Positions 1 to 5,824 are shown, numbered from the stretch's first letter. The stretch: 17,418 nucleotides of DNA from CATOSK01 sp034423195 (GCA_034423195.1 DAOUIZ010000025.1:1-17418); one strand, 5' to 3'. Made by a program: numbers and translations. Notes: generated by a model not told the origin, from the letters alone.

Positions 1-222
1 GGCCTGTCCCGCGTCCTGGGCGTGGACCGCAAGCGGTGCCGCCGCTGGGCCGACGGCACCGAACCCTCCGGCGGTTCCGTGCTCGCCGTCTTCCACTTCG
101 CCAGCCGGATCCCAGGCGGACTGGACATCCTCCTGGGCCTGCTCACCGAGCCGGACCTCCCCGACGATGAGGAGGACGAAGGCGAGGACCAGGACCACGA
201 ACAGGAGGACGGCGAAACCTAG
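1..222 (+). CDS. HTH (XRE-like) protein, C-terminal part; cut by left window edge
   Basis: The reading frame is open from base 1 to a TAG at 220-222, so only the last 73 residues are seen and the true start lies outside. The visible part begins in a helix-turn-helix-like stretch (LGVDRKRCRRW), continues with a conserved GG...F.SRIPGGLDILLG block and ends in a very acidic tail rich in D and E. About half the residues of the first 45 match the HTH protein at 6572-6883 (LGVDRKQLRRW, then RRVPGGLEILLG), including an acidic tail there too, so the two are paralogues. The role is inferred to be a DNA-binding regulator of the element. A stem-loop at 239-271 follows 16 nt after the stop, exactly as behind the paralogue. 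Most of the HTH domain is missing from view, so the family call leans on the other copy. Confidence 0.75.
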   Translation, partial: GLSRVLGVDRKRCRRWADGTEPSGGSVLAVFHFASRIPGGLDILLGLLTEPDLPDDEEDEGEDQDHEQEDGET

Positions 223-238
223 ACCCTGGCCGATCCCA

Positions 239-271
239 CGCCGGCGCCCGTTCCCCCCGACCGCGCCGGCG
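239..271 (+). repeat. Stem-loop after HTH gene (9-bp arms, copy 1)
   Basis: Arms CGCCGGCGC (239-247) and GCGCCGGCG (263-271) are perfectly complementary around a 15-nt loop. The same two arms with a diverged 15-nt loop occur at 6523-6555, 16 nt after the stop codon of the paralogous HTH gene. No U-tract follows, so a simple rho-independent terminator is unlikely. An operator, a transcript-processing or mRNA-stability element, or part of an oriT are possible; the sequence does not decide. Confidence 0.7.
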
Positions 272-336
272 GCCGGCTCAGCAGCGAACGGCGGGAGGGC
301 AGCGGCTTATTTCCAATGCCGCACCGTCTGCACGAT

Positions 337-549
337 ATGAGAGAGAACACCGGACAGGAACAACCGAAAAGGAGAGGCAGGCCGCCCAGCGACGGCCCGG
401 AGCTGCGGGTGGTCGGGGTCAACGTCAACCCCGCCCCCGACGCCCAGGACCGGCTGCGCCGCCTGTTCACCATCCTGGCCGGGGTGATCAATGACAAACC
501 ACCCCCTGCGGAGACGAAGCAGTCTCCAGAGGACGGAGGCGGGGATTAG
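337..549 (+). CDS. Small basic protein, AT-hook-like N-terminus (copy 1)
   Basis: This is a 70-residue protein of unknown function. The N-terminus carries PKRRGRPPSDGP, which resembles an AT-hook minor-groove binding motif (RGRP core). The C-terminal half (DRLRRLFTILAGVI) looks like an amphipathic helix. It lies downstream of the HTH protein in the same order as the pair at 6234-6883, and the paralogue there also has N-terminal KPKRRG and a C-terminal RIREGLRIWARVAI helix. The start at 337 is chosen because the bases around it (gATATGAgAGAgA) match those around the start of the other copy and the distance to the preceding stem-loop is almost the same (65 versus 64 nt). An in-frame ATG at 316 has a better-placed GGGAGGG and could be the real start (77 aa). 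A DNA-binding accessory role is inferred only. Confidence 0.6.
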   Translation: MRENTGQEQPKRRGRPPSDGPELRVVGVNVNPAPDAQDRLRRLFTILAGVINDKPPPAETKQSPEDGGGD

Positions 550-557
550 GAGGAATG

Positions 558-731
558 ATGGAACTTGTGCCAGGGGCAGGATTCGTGGACTCAATTCTAC
601 TCACCCAACATCCGGTACAACTTCCTGCTTTGCCTCCAGTACCTACCGGGAAAGATTTGCCAGACGGTGTCTGGCAAATCTCAAATGGCGGGAGCCACAA
701 GCGGTTTCGCCGGGGAGTCCGAGGAGGCTGA
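558..731 (+). CDS. Possible 57-aa small ORF, unknown
   Basis: AGGAGG at 548-553 is followed by ATG 555 and ATG 558 in the same frame; 558 gives the less cramped spacing (4 nt). The product would be proline- and glycine-rich with a basic end (KRFRRGVRGG) and has no recognisable domain. A 29-bp palindrome lies inside the frame, which argues either for a regulatory function of the DNA or against coding. It follows the small basic protein gene by 8 nt. Low confidence. Confidence 0.25.
   Translation: MELVPGAGFVDSILLTQHPVQLPALPPVPTGKDLPDGVWQISNGGSHKRFRRGVRGG
653..681. repeat. Perfect inverted repeat, 13-bp arms, 3-bp centre
   Basis: Arms AGATTTGCCAGAC (653-665) and GTCTGGCAAATCT (669-681) are exact reverse complements around GGT. 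There is no T-tract, so it is not a classical terminator. The length and near-complete symmetry fit a binding site for a dimeric regulator or recombinase. It is about 110 bp upstream of the promoter-like sequence before the RusA gene. Confidence 0.75.
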
Positions 732-789
732 AGGACATAAGGGCGCCGGGTGTCCTTCACTGCCAGCCGGCCGAAAAGCCGAAATATGC

Positions 790-816
790 TTGACTGAGCT
801 GGGCATCCTGTATACT
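790..816 (+). promoter_or_regulatory. Sigma-70-like promoter for RusA/nuclease operon
   Basis: TTGACT (790-795) and TATACT (811-816) each match the consensus at five of six bases. The spacer is 15 bp, two short of optimal, but TG directly precedes the -10 hexamer. The RusA-like gene starts about 110 nt downstream. Confidence 0.5.
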
Positions 817-929
817 GAAATCCACGCAGTCCGCGATTTTATTCAAGTCAAAAGAGAGAGGCACGGGCCGTTAGGGACGGCGCAAGAATAGGAAAGAGTC
901 TGCAATAACCGGGAGCAGGTACAGGCCAG

Positions 930-1337
930 ATGCCGATACCATTCGAGTTTGTCGTAGGCGGTCCTCCGGTGTCCCAACAGGCCCGCCGCAGGAGGCGCGT
1001 CGAGGAGTGGACCCAGAGAGTACAGACGGTCGCCGAGAGCCGTTGGGACAGCGAGCCCCCCTTTGCCGGTGAGGTGGTGGTGGTCATCACCTACTTCTTC
1101 GAGGGCGCTTCCCTGGACGTTGACAATATACCCAAACCGATCCTGGACGCATTGAAGGGGCTGGTCTATTCCGACGACTCCCAGGTCTCCGACCTGCTCT
1201 GCCGCAAGAGGGACCTGAATGGCGATTTGCGCATCCCGAATCCCTCTACCGTATTGCTGGAAACCCACCGCGATTCCCAACAGTTTCTGCACATCACCGT
1301 GGCTAACGCGCTGACCCAGGAGGTGGCGGCATGGTAG
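930..1337 (+). CDS. rusA-like: RusA-family Holliday-junction resolvase
   Basis: This 135-residue protein fits the usual RusA size of about 120-135. The family signature is clear: LDVDNIPKPILDALKGLVYSDDSQV at 62-86 gives the acidic metal-binding residues (D63, D65 and D82 or D83), N66, the conserved K69 and the DALKG helix. RusA dimers resolve four-way DNA junctions by paired nicks; copies in phages and mobile elements process recombination or replication intermediates. The gene is promoter-proximal: TTGACT/TATACT lies at 790-816. Its stop overlaps the ATG of the next gene by 7 nt, so the two are probably translated together. The ribosome-binding site is weak (GGGAG about 15 nt upstream, or AGG 5 nt upstream). 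The family call is firm; the specific biological role in the element is inferred. Confidence 0.9.
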   Translation: MPIPFEFVVGGPPVSQQARRRRRVEEWTQRVQTVAESRWDSEPPFAGEVVVVITYFFEGASLDVDNIPKPILDALKGLVYSDDSQVSDLLCRKRDLNGDLRIPNPSTVLLETHRDSQQFLHITVANALTQEVAAW

Positions 1338-1993
1338 GACCCGCAACGAACTCCGAATATCTCCTCGCACGGAAGACGGCTGAAGAGTACCGCAGCAACG
1401 GCTATGAGGTGCAACTGGAGGCTCCCCTGGACTTCTTCCCCGGCTTCCGGGCCGACCTGCTTGTCCGCAAGGGCGATGAGGTGAAGGTGATTGAAGTGAA
1501 GTCCCGGCCGTCGCTCGCCGCCGACCCCAGGATAAGCGAGTTGGCGCGACTGATCGAGTCGAAGCCCGGCTGGAGTTTCGAGTTGGTCCTGGTGGGCGAA
1601 CCGGAGAGGGTGGACTCCCCGGCAGGGGCGCTTCCGTTTGAGGGCCAGGGCATCCTGCGGAGGTTGGAGCAGGCCGAGATTTCCCTCGGAGCGGGAATAC
1701 CGGAGGCTGCCTTCCTGCTGGCCTGGTCCGCTGGCGAAGCCGCCCTCAGGGAGTTGATTGCAGCGGAGGGAGTATCCGACAGGCGCATCATGTCCCCGCT
1801 TTTCGTCCTTGACCAGGCGGTCTTCCGTGGCGTCATCTCCAGAGAGGAATACGACACCCTGGCCGGTATGCTCAAGTACCGGAACGCCATCGTTCACGGT
1901 TTCAGCGCGGATAACTTGAGCGACGACTTGGTGACCGAACTCATCGGGACCATCAGGAGCATCAGAACCACGTCCGTAAACGACGGTCCCTAG
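1331..1993 (+). CDS. PD-(D/E)XK nuclease-like domain fused to HEPN-like domain
   Basis: This 220-residue protein starts at an ATG overlapping the RusA stop and has a strong AGGAGG 8 nt upstream. Residues about 8-95 look like a restriction-endonuclease fold of the archaeal Holliday-junction-resolvase type: acidic residue D42 in FRADLLV, then IEVKS with E55 and K57, the D...ExK pattern of PD-(D/E)XK enzymes. Residues about 120-215 are alpha-helical and contain YRNAIVHG, where R184 and H189 form the Rx4H motif of HEPN RNases. The pairing matches what is known as REase_AHJR-like plus HEPN architectures, which are usually tied to genome conflict, though the exact family cannot be confirmed by eye. 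Coupling to RusA suggests either junction processing or a nuclease effector. The gene converges on the 4-TM gene, with 27 nt between stops. Confidence 0.7.
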   Translation: MVGPATNSEYLLARKTAEEYRSNGYEVQLEAPLDFFPGFRADLLVRKGDEVKVIEVKSRPSLAADPRISELARLIESKPGWSFELVLVGEPERVDSPAGALPFEGQGILRRLEQAEISLGAGIPEAAFLLAWSAGEAALRELIAAEGVSDRRIMSPLFVLDQAVFRGVISREEYDTLAGMLKYRNAIVHGFSADNLSDDLVTELIGTIRSIRTTSVNDGP

Positions 1994-2020
1994 AGACCAT
2001 CTGCTGCCTGACGGATTTTC

Positions 2021-2509
2021 TTAGTCTACCCGACCAGCCAGTTTCAACTTGCTAGGGTTGCCACCGCGGATAAGGGTCCAAAAAATGGCGATAACCACGG
2101 CTGACATGGAAGCTAGTGCAATCAAGTTACGCATGTCTCTAAGGAACCCACTGTCTAGAGGGTTTACACCTATGAAATGCGCTAACCCGCAGTACGCACC
2201 GAGACCTACTACGGCTGTGCTGAGCGCCGACAGTTTGTTGCCCTCCCCCGTGGCCGCTATTAGGGACAGTACGGAACCGGCAAGCGCAATCAACATACCA
2301 TGAAAGCCGACTTGGTCCCCCGTAAACGCCAATGCGGCTGCCGCTCCGGTAATAACCAGGCAAGTGGCAATCCCCCACCGTTTCAGGAACAAAAGGACGC
2401 GTCTTGAAAATGCCAGGATCTCTGGCTTTGCCTTTGCAGCGCACTGACGGATTTGCCGAGTCGCCGAATTGTCTCTCATTCGACGTTGGTCTCGTTTACT
2501 ACCAGTCAT
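2021..2509 (-). CDS. Small four-TM membrane protein, unknown
   Basis: This 162-residue protein has a basic cytoplasmic N-terminus (about 45 residues rich in K and R) followed by four hydrophobic segments at about 46-62, 71-87, 94-113 and 128-147, ending in a short basic tail. The frame is open further upstream (to 2941), but that extension lacks protein-like character and overlaps the divergent genes. The ATG at 2509 is preceded by GAGG with 8-nt spacing, which sets the start. No enzymatic motif is visible and the family is not recognised. It is transcribed away from the HEPN gene at 2854, with which it shares a low-GC block, and toward the nuclease-HEPN gene. A membrane-located partner or effector of a defence module is one possibility, by context only. 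Confidence 0.6.
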   Translation of the reverse strand: MTGSKRDQRRMRDNSATRQIRQCAAKAKPEILAFSRRVLLFLKRWGIATCLVITGAAAALAFTGDQVGFHGMLIALAGSVLSLIAATGEGNKLSALSTAVVGLGAYCGLAHFIGVNPLDSGFLRDMRNLIALASMSAVVIAIFWTLIRGGNPSKLKLAGRVD

Positions 2510-2853
2510 CGTCTGAACCTCGAAATCGTGTTTTAATCCGGCACCCCCTACCCCTGTGAGGGAAGGGATGTTGTCCAATTTACTCGGAGTTAGACAGGTC
2601 GGCCATTTCACCGAAGATGTGGAGAAAGCAACGAGATGAACACAGTCACAATAACAGAAGGTGTGGTTGCGAAGAAAATAGGCAAGACTGATAGCATGGA
2701 CGGGCTGACTGAATTGGTCGCCGCTGCTCCTAAACCTGGAACGAAGGGACACAGAAGAACTCGGCAGGCACAGAGATGGACGCCCGCCAATTTCAAACTG
2801 AAAGAATAGCGGTCTTTTAGGCCCAAGACCACCAAGCAAATGGAGGTACGCGA
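2510..2853. other. Divergent intergenic region between 4-TM and HEPN genes
   Basis: This 344-nt region separates the minus-strand 4-TM gene from the plus-strand HEPN gene and must hold both promoters, but no convincing -35/-10 pair stands out. On the plus strand a 23-codon frame (ATG 2568, preceded by GAGGGAAGGG, stop 2637-2639) ends in an ATGA overlap with the 57-aa frame at 2636. A hairpin-forming pair GGTCTT/AAGACC (2811-2816, 2825-2830, 8-nt loop) lies just before the HEPN ribosome-binding site. Confidence 0.5.
2636..2809 (+). CDS. 57-aa basic small protein upstream of HEPN gene
   Basis: The frame runs from ATG 2636 to TAG 2807-2809 and encodes 57 residues. It starts MNTVTITEGVVAKKIGKTD, is lysine- and arginine-rich in its second half, and has no recognisable domain. 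A GGAG lies 11 nt upstream. The start overlaps the stop of a 23-codon frame as ATGA, the usual arrangement for translational coupling. It lies 44 nt before the HEPN gene on the same strand, the position where a small antitoxin or immunity protein would be expected. It does not look like the MNT nucleotidyltransferase antitoxins known to pair with HEPN toxins, so that role is only a suggestion. Confidence 0.4.
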   Translation: MNTVTITEGVVAKKIGKTDSMDGLTELVAAAPKPGTKGHRRTRQAQRWTPANFKLKE

Positions 2854-3525
2854 ATGCCGTTGATAAGCTTCGACCATGAAGAGTTCGTTGTTGACTACCG
2901 GATGGGCCTTTTTCACCGATGTCTAGGGCACATGGAATCATTGTTGGATCAGGAGTTTCGACAATGGGATAACGCCGTGCAAGAACGTATCCAGACCATT
3001 TCGGATGAGCAAGGGCAGCAACACTTCTTGGACTACGTGTCAGAGGAATTCGCAGAACGTTCTGAGTTTGGATTCATAGTCTTGAATTCCTTCTTCGCGG
3101 CTTCTTTTGCGGAGTTCGAGCATCGCTTATTTCAGCTTTGCTACCGTGCCCAAAAGGACTCTAATAGTGGTTCTTCGGTTGACGATGTGGTCTCGGGTTC
3201 ACGAATGGATAAGGCCGATAAGTATCTTTCTGGACTAGGTGTGCCATTTCCTGGCGAAACCAACCTTTGGAAGGAAATCAAGAATTATCGAGACATAAGA
3301 AACCGCATAATGCATGAAGGCGGAAGGATTAGGTTGAATGAGGACCTCCATAGCTATGCCAGGAAGCAGAACATAATTTCGCCCAACGACGGACTTCGGG
3401 AAATAAGATTAACCCAGAGCTTTTGCGAACAGTCTATAGACAACATGAGGAACTTTCTTATCGGCGCAATGCGACGGTACGACCAGTGGCTTAAGGAACA
3501 GTCTGACAAACAGAGAGGCGAGTAG
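2854..3525 (+). CDS. HEPN-like protein with Rx4H motif
   Basis: This 223-residue, largely alpha-helical protein has GGAGG 7 nt before its ATG. At about 144-157 it carries NYRDIRNRIMHEGG, where R149 and H154 form the Rx4H catalytic motif of HEPN-superfamily RNases, set in the usual helix with an acidic residue after the histidine. The N-terminal half (about 70-100, FIVLNSFFAASFAEFEHRLFQLC) resembles the first helices of HEPN proteins that act as toxins or abortive-infection RNases. HEPN proteins commonly cleave RNA when released from inhibition. The coding sequence is markedly richer in A+T than the flanking element, with codons ending in A or T, suggesting recent acquisition. Possible partners are the 57-aa frame just upstream and the divergent 4-TM protein. 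The motif is seen directly; toxic activity is inferred. Confidence 0.65.
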   Translation: MPLISFDHEEFVVDYRMGLFHRCLGHMESLLDQEFRQWDNAVQERIQTISDEQGQQHFLDYVSEEFAERSEFGFIVLNSFFAASFAEFEHRLFQLCYRAQKDSNSGSSVDDVVSGSRMDKADKYLSGLGVPFPGETNLWKEIKNYRDIRNRIMHEGGRIRLNEDLHSYARKQNIISPNDGLREIRLTQSFCEQSIDNMRNFLIGAMRRYDQWLKEQSDKQRGE

Positions 3526-3635
3526 TCCCACTCATTATCCCCTCGAATCGGCACTTGGGCTGTACCGCTTGGGGCGGCCAAGGACGACCCGAATATGTGA
3601 ACGTCTAGCTGAGACATAACCATGGCGGAGGTGCT

Positions 3636-3665
3636 TTGATGCCAGCCTGCCGAGCATGGTATGAT
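3636..3665 (+). promoter_or_regulatory. Sigma-70-like promoter for integrase leader
   Basis: TTGATG (3636-3641) and TATGAT (3660-3665) are separated by 18 bp. The predicted start near 3672 leads directly into the structured leader and the serine recombinase gene. Confidence 0.5.
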
Positions 3666-3671
3666 GGGAGA

Positions 3672-3795
3672 AAGGTGGCCCGGCGATGCTGCAAACATCC
3701 CGGGCCGTGGCGCCACCTGAGGAAGACAGGTGATGCGGTGGTATTGTACTACTTGCAGACCCGCTTCCGGCAGGAGGCGGGTCTCTTTTATTTTC
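3672..3795 (+). ncRNA. Structured leader or small RNA upstream of integrase
   Basis: Between the promoter-like sequence and the recombinase gene three hairpins follow each other. Hairpin 1 pairs 3677-3688 with 3696-3706 (11 bp with one bulged C at 3684, loop 3689-3695). Hairpin 2 pairs CACCTG 3714-3719 with CAGGTG 3727-3732. Hairpin 3 is the terminator at 3757-3784. Two other pairings compete with the first two: GGTGGC 3674-3679 with GCCACC 3712-3717, and CCACC 3713-3717 with GGTGG 3737-3741. Mutually exclusive stems before a terminator are what an attenuator or riboswitch looks like. I do not recognise a known riboswitch class. It could instead be a free-standing small RNA of about 120 nt that ends at the terminator. 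Confidence 0.5.
3757..3794 (+). terminator. Rho-independent terminator before integrase gene
   Basis: AGACCCGC (3757-3764) pairs with GCGGGTCT (3777-3784). The stem continues inside through a wobble pair and TCC/GGA to a GGCA loop, about 12 pairs in all, and is followed by CTTTTATTTT. It lies 28 nt upstream of the recombinase start, so readthrough control would set integrase expression. Confidence 0.75.
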
Positions 3796-3822
3796 AGCCG
3801 GTCAGACCCATAGGAGGACACA

Positions 3823-5439
3823 ATGCCAGGAACCAAAGTGCAAAAGCAGAAGTCCGAAGGCAACCGCGCCGCCATCTACGCCCGGGTCTCCGACAAGAGC
3901 CAGGACGGCGAGGACAAGACCTCCATCGCCGAGCAGACCAGCGATATGGAAGCCTACTGCCAGCAGCGGGGGTTGACCGTGGTGGCCCGATACCAGGAGG
4001 TGGGACAGGGCTGGTCCAAGAAGCGCAACCAGTTCCAGAAGATGCTCAACGACGCCAAGCTGGGCCGCTTCGATACCATCGTCTGCTGGAAGTCCGACCG
4101 GCTCAGCCGGGGGATGTACCCCGCCGCCGCCCTGATGGAGGTAGTCGAGGCCAGCCACGTCAGGCTGGAAGCGGTGATGGACTCCATCGACATGAAGACC
4201 TTCGGCCTGATGGCCGCCATCGGCAAGATCGAGCTGGACAACTTCCGGGAGCGGGCCTCCATGGGCAAGCGGGGCGCGGCCAAGATGGGACGCATCCCGG
4301 TCAGCAACGTCCCCTACGGCTACCGCGTGAACGACGACGGCAGGCCCGAAATCGTTGAGGAGGAAGCCGAGGTGGTGCGCCGCATCTACCGCTGGTGCGT
4401 TGACGAGGGACTGGGGGCGCGGGTCATCAACCAGCGTCTCACCGCCGAGGGCGTTCCCCTGGGACGGACGGGCAAGAGGTGGTGGGACGGCCAGATTCAC
4501 CGCCTCCTCACCAACGAGACCTACAAGGGCACCTGGTGGTACGGCCGCGCCCGCTACATCTCCACCGAGGACGGCATCAAGGTCTACGACCAGGACCCCG
4601 AGAACTGGATCGGCGTCCCCTTCCCGGCCATCATCGACGCCGAGACCTGGGACCGCTGCCAAGAGATGAGGACTAGGCGCAAGACCTACTCCGGGCGCAA
4701 CACCAAGATATTCTACCTGTTGCAGCACCTGGTCCGCTGCACCGAGTGCGGGATGCTCATGGGCTGCATGGCCACCAGGAAGCGGACGGTGAAGCACGGG
4801 GACAAGACCTACAAGTACGATCTTGAAATCCCCCGCCGCTACTACAAGTGCTACGGCGTGCAGCACTTCCAGACCGGCTGCCGGGAACACACCATGATCC
4901 GGGCCGAGCGGTTGGAAGGATTGGTCTGGGAGGAGGTCAAGAAGGTGCTGGCGAATCCCGCCCTGATCGTGGCCGGCATCGAGTCCCTGGGAGAGAAGGA
5001 AGAGGGCGGGCTGAGCGAAGAGGTGGTCAGGGCGGAGCGGGAGCTGGAGAAGGTGCAACTGGAGGAGGACCGGGCCATCCGGCTCTACGTGTCGGGGAAG
5101 ATCACCGAGGCCCAGTTGGACCACCAGAGGAAGTACATCACGGAGAGGCTGGAGAGCGCCCGCAGGAGGCTGGACGACTGCCGGGCCAGGGAGTCGGCCC
5201 AGGCGGGGCAGATGGAAATGGCGCAGCGGGTATTGGAGTGGGCGGAACTGATGGGAGACGGGCTGGACGACCTGCCCGATGACAAGCGGAGAGAGGTGCT
5301 GCGGCTGCTGCTGGAGGAGGTGACCATCAACCGGGAGAACAACCTCACTTTTACGCTGGCGATCCCAACGGAAGATTTGGAGTCGATTGCACCTCCGGTA
5401 TCAAATTTTCGCTATAGAACTCGTCCACGGACTCGATGA
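3823..5439 (+). CDS. Large serine recombinase (integrase), complete
   Basis: This is a 538-residue site-specific recombinase. The resolvase-type catalytic domain spans about 15-160, with the nucleophile S23 in IYARVSDKSQ and the conserved DRLSR at 92-96. It is followed by the Recombinase DNA-binding domain (about 160-285; PYGYRVN, then LLTNETYKGTWWYGRARY), a zinc-ribbon domain with C306, C309, C343 and C353, and a long coiled coil at about 396-460. These are the parts of phiC31/TP901-type large serine integrases that join attP to attB through a serine-linked double-strand break. AGGAGG lies 5 nt before the ATG, and a terminator and structured leader precede it. The last 89 nt overlap, on the opposite strand, the truncated recombinase; the final dozen or so residues (VSNFRYRTRPRTR) look like read-through into the interrupted target gene. 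It most likely mobilised the left-hand element. Confidence 0.93.
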   Translation: MPGTKVQKQKSEGNRAAIYARVSDKSQDGEDKTSIAEQTSDMEAYCQQRGLTVVARYQEVGQGWSKKRNQFQKMLNDAKLGRFDTIVCWKSDRLSRGMYPAAALMEVVEASHVRLEAVMDSIDMKTFGLMAAIGKIELDNFRERASMGKRGAAKMGRIPVSNVPYGYRVNDDGRPEIVEEEAEVVRRIYRWCVDEGLGARVINQRLTAEGVPLGRTGKRWWDGQIHRLLTNETYKGTWWYGRARYISTEDGIKVYDQDPENWIGVPFPAIIDAETWDRCQEMRTRRKTYSGRNTKIFYLLQHLVRCTECGMLMGCMATRKRTVKHGDKTYKYDLEIPRRYYKCYGVQHFQTGCREHTMIRAERLEGLVWEEVKKVLANPALIVAGIESLGEKEEGGLSEEVVRAERELEKVQLEEDRAIRLYVSGKITEAQLDHQRKYITERLESARRRLDDCRARESAQAGQMEMAQRVLEWAELMGDGLDDLPDDKRREVLRLLLEEVTINRENNLTFTLAIPTEDLESIAPPVSNFRYRTRPRTR

Positions 5440-5824
5440 TGGCCTCCATCAGCTTGCCGGTGGGGGTATCGTCGGCGTGTTCCGTGATGGAGACCACGCG
5501 GACTCCCTTGCGCCGCAGCATGGACTTGAATGCCACGGCGTGCTCCCGCTTGCGGGTGAAGCGGCTGAACTTCCAGACCAAAATCTCCTGGAAAGGTGCG
5601 TTGGACTTGCCCGCCTCGTCGATCATCTTGCGGAACTGGGGCCTATCGGCGATTCTCCCGCTCTCGGCTTCGTCCACGAATTCGCGGACCACCAGGTAGC
5701 CGTTCCTGCTGGCGTATTCCCGCAAGGCCCGCATCTGGGCGGCGACGGAGAGGTCCACGTCCTGGCGGTCGCTGGACACCCGGGCGTAGAGGGCTGCCGG
5801 GGTGGCGTCGTGTTTGTTACTCAT
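5351..5824 (-). pseudogene. Serine recombinase truncated after catalytic domain
   Basis: This 157-residue product keeps a full resolvase-type catalytic domain: nucleophile S17 in YARVSSDRQ, VWKFSRFTR at 83-91, and GKLMEAIIESVDEFYSENL at 123-141 leading into the E-helix. Homology then stops, and the frame ends after about 16 unrelated residues (through QSTPNLPLGSPA). The DNA-binding Recombinase and zinc-ribbon domains normally present in this family (about 500 residues) are absent, so it should be unable to recombine on its own. The second ATG (5824) is chosen because GGAGG lies 8 nt before it; the ATG at 5830 is only 2 nt from that site. The start overlaps the CopG stop. Loss of homology coincides with the 3' end of the plus-strand integrase gene, pointing to insertion of another element. 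Confidence 0.8.
5385..5405. other. Probable attachment-site junction (att) of left element
   Basis: The truncated minus-strand recombinase loses family resemblance between about 5390 and 5402, and the plus-strand integrase reaches its natural end at the same place. Large serine integrases usually sit next to their attachment site, so the crossover core should be in this stretch. The matching junction, with the missing C-terminal part of the target gene, would lie left of the window. The exact core cannot be fixed without that second junction. Confidence 0.45.

Larger units (their letters stand above)
550..929 (+). other. 380-nt stretch without a convincing gene
   Basis: The stretch holds a near-ideal AGGAGG at 548-553, a long perfect palindrome at 653-681 and a promoter-like sequence at 790-816 facing the RusA gene. 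Short open frames cross it. One is a 57-58-residue frame from ATG 555 or 558 to TGA 729-731, but its start is only 1 to 4 nt from AGGAGG. Another is a frame from TTG 565 to 891 that would run through the promoter. Neither resembles a known family. I read the stretch as mostly regulatory, or as the remnant of a gene. Confidence 0.5.

Noticed and set aside
565..891. 108-codon frame from a TTG after AGGAGG
   Set aside because: It has no recognisable domain, would start with TTG and would cover the promoter-like sequence at 790-816. Possible but not supportable.
2510..2941. N-terminal extension of the 4-TM protein by 144 residues
   Set aside because: The extension lacks protein-like character and overlaps the divergent HEPN start and small ORF. 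The internal ATG at 2509 has a proper ribosome-binding site.
3802..5124. 440-codon open frame on the minus strand
   Set aside because: It is antisense to the complete large serine recombinase, whose catalytic and zinc-binding residues are all present. The antisense product is low-complexity.
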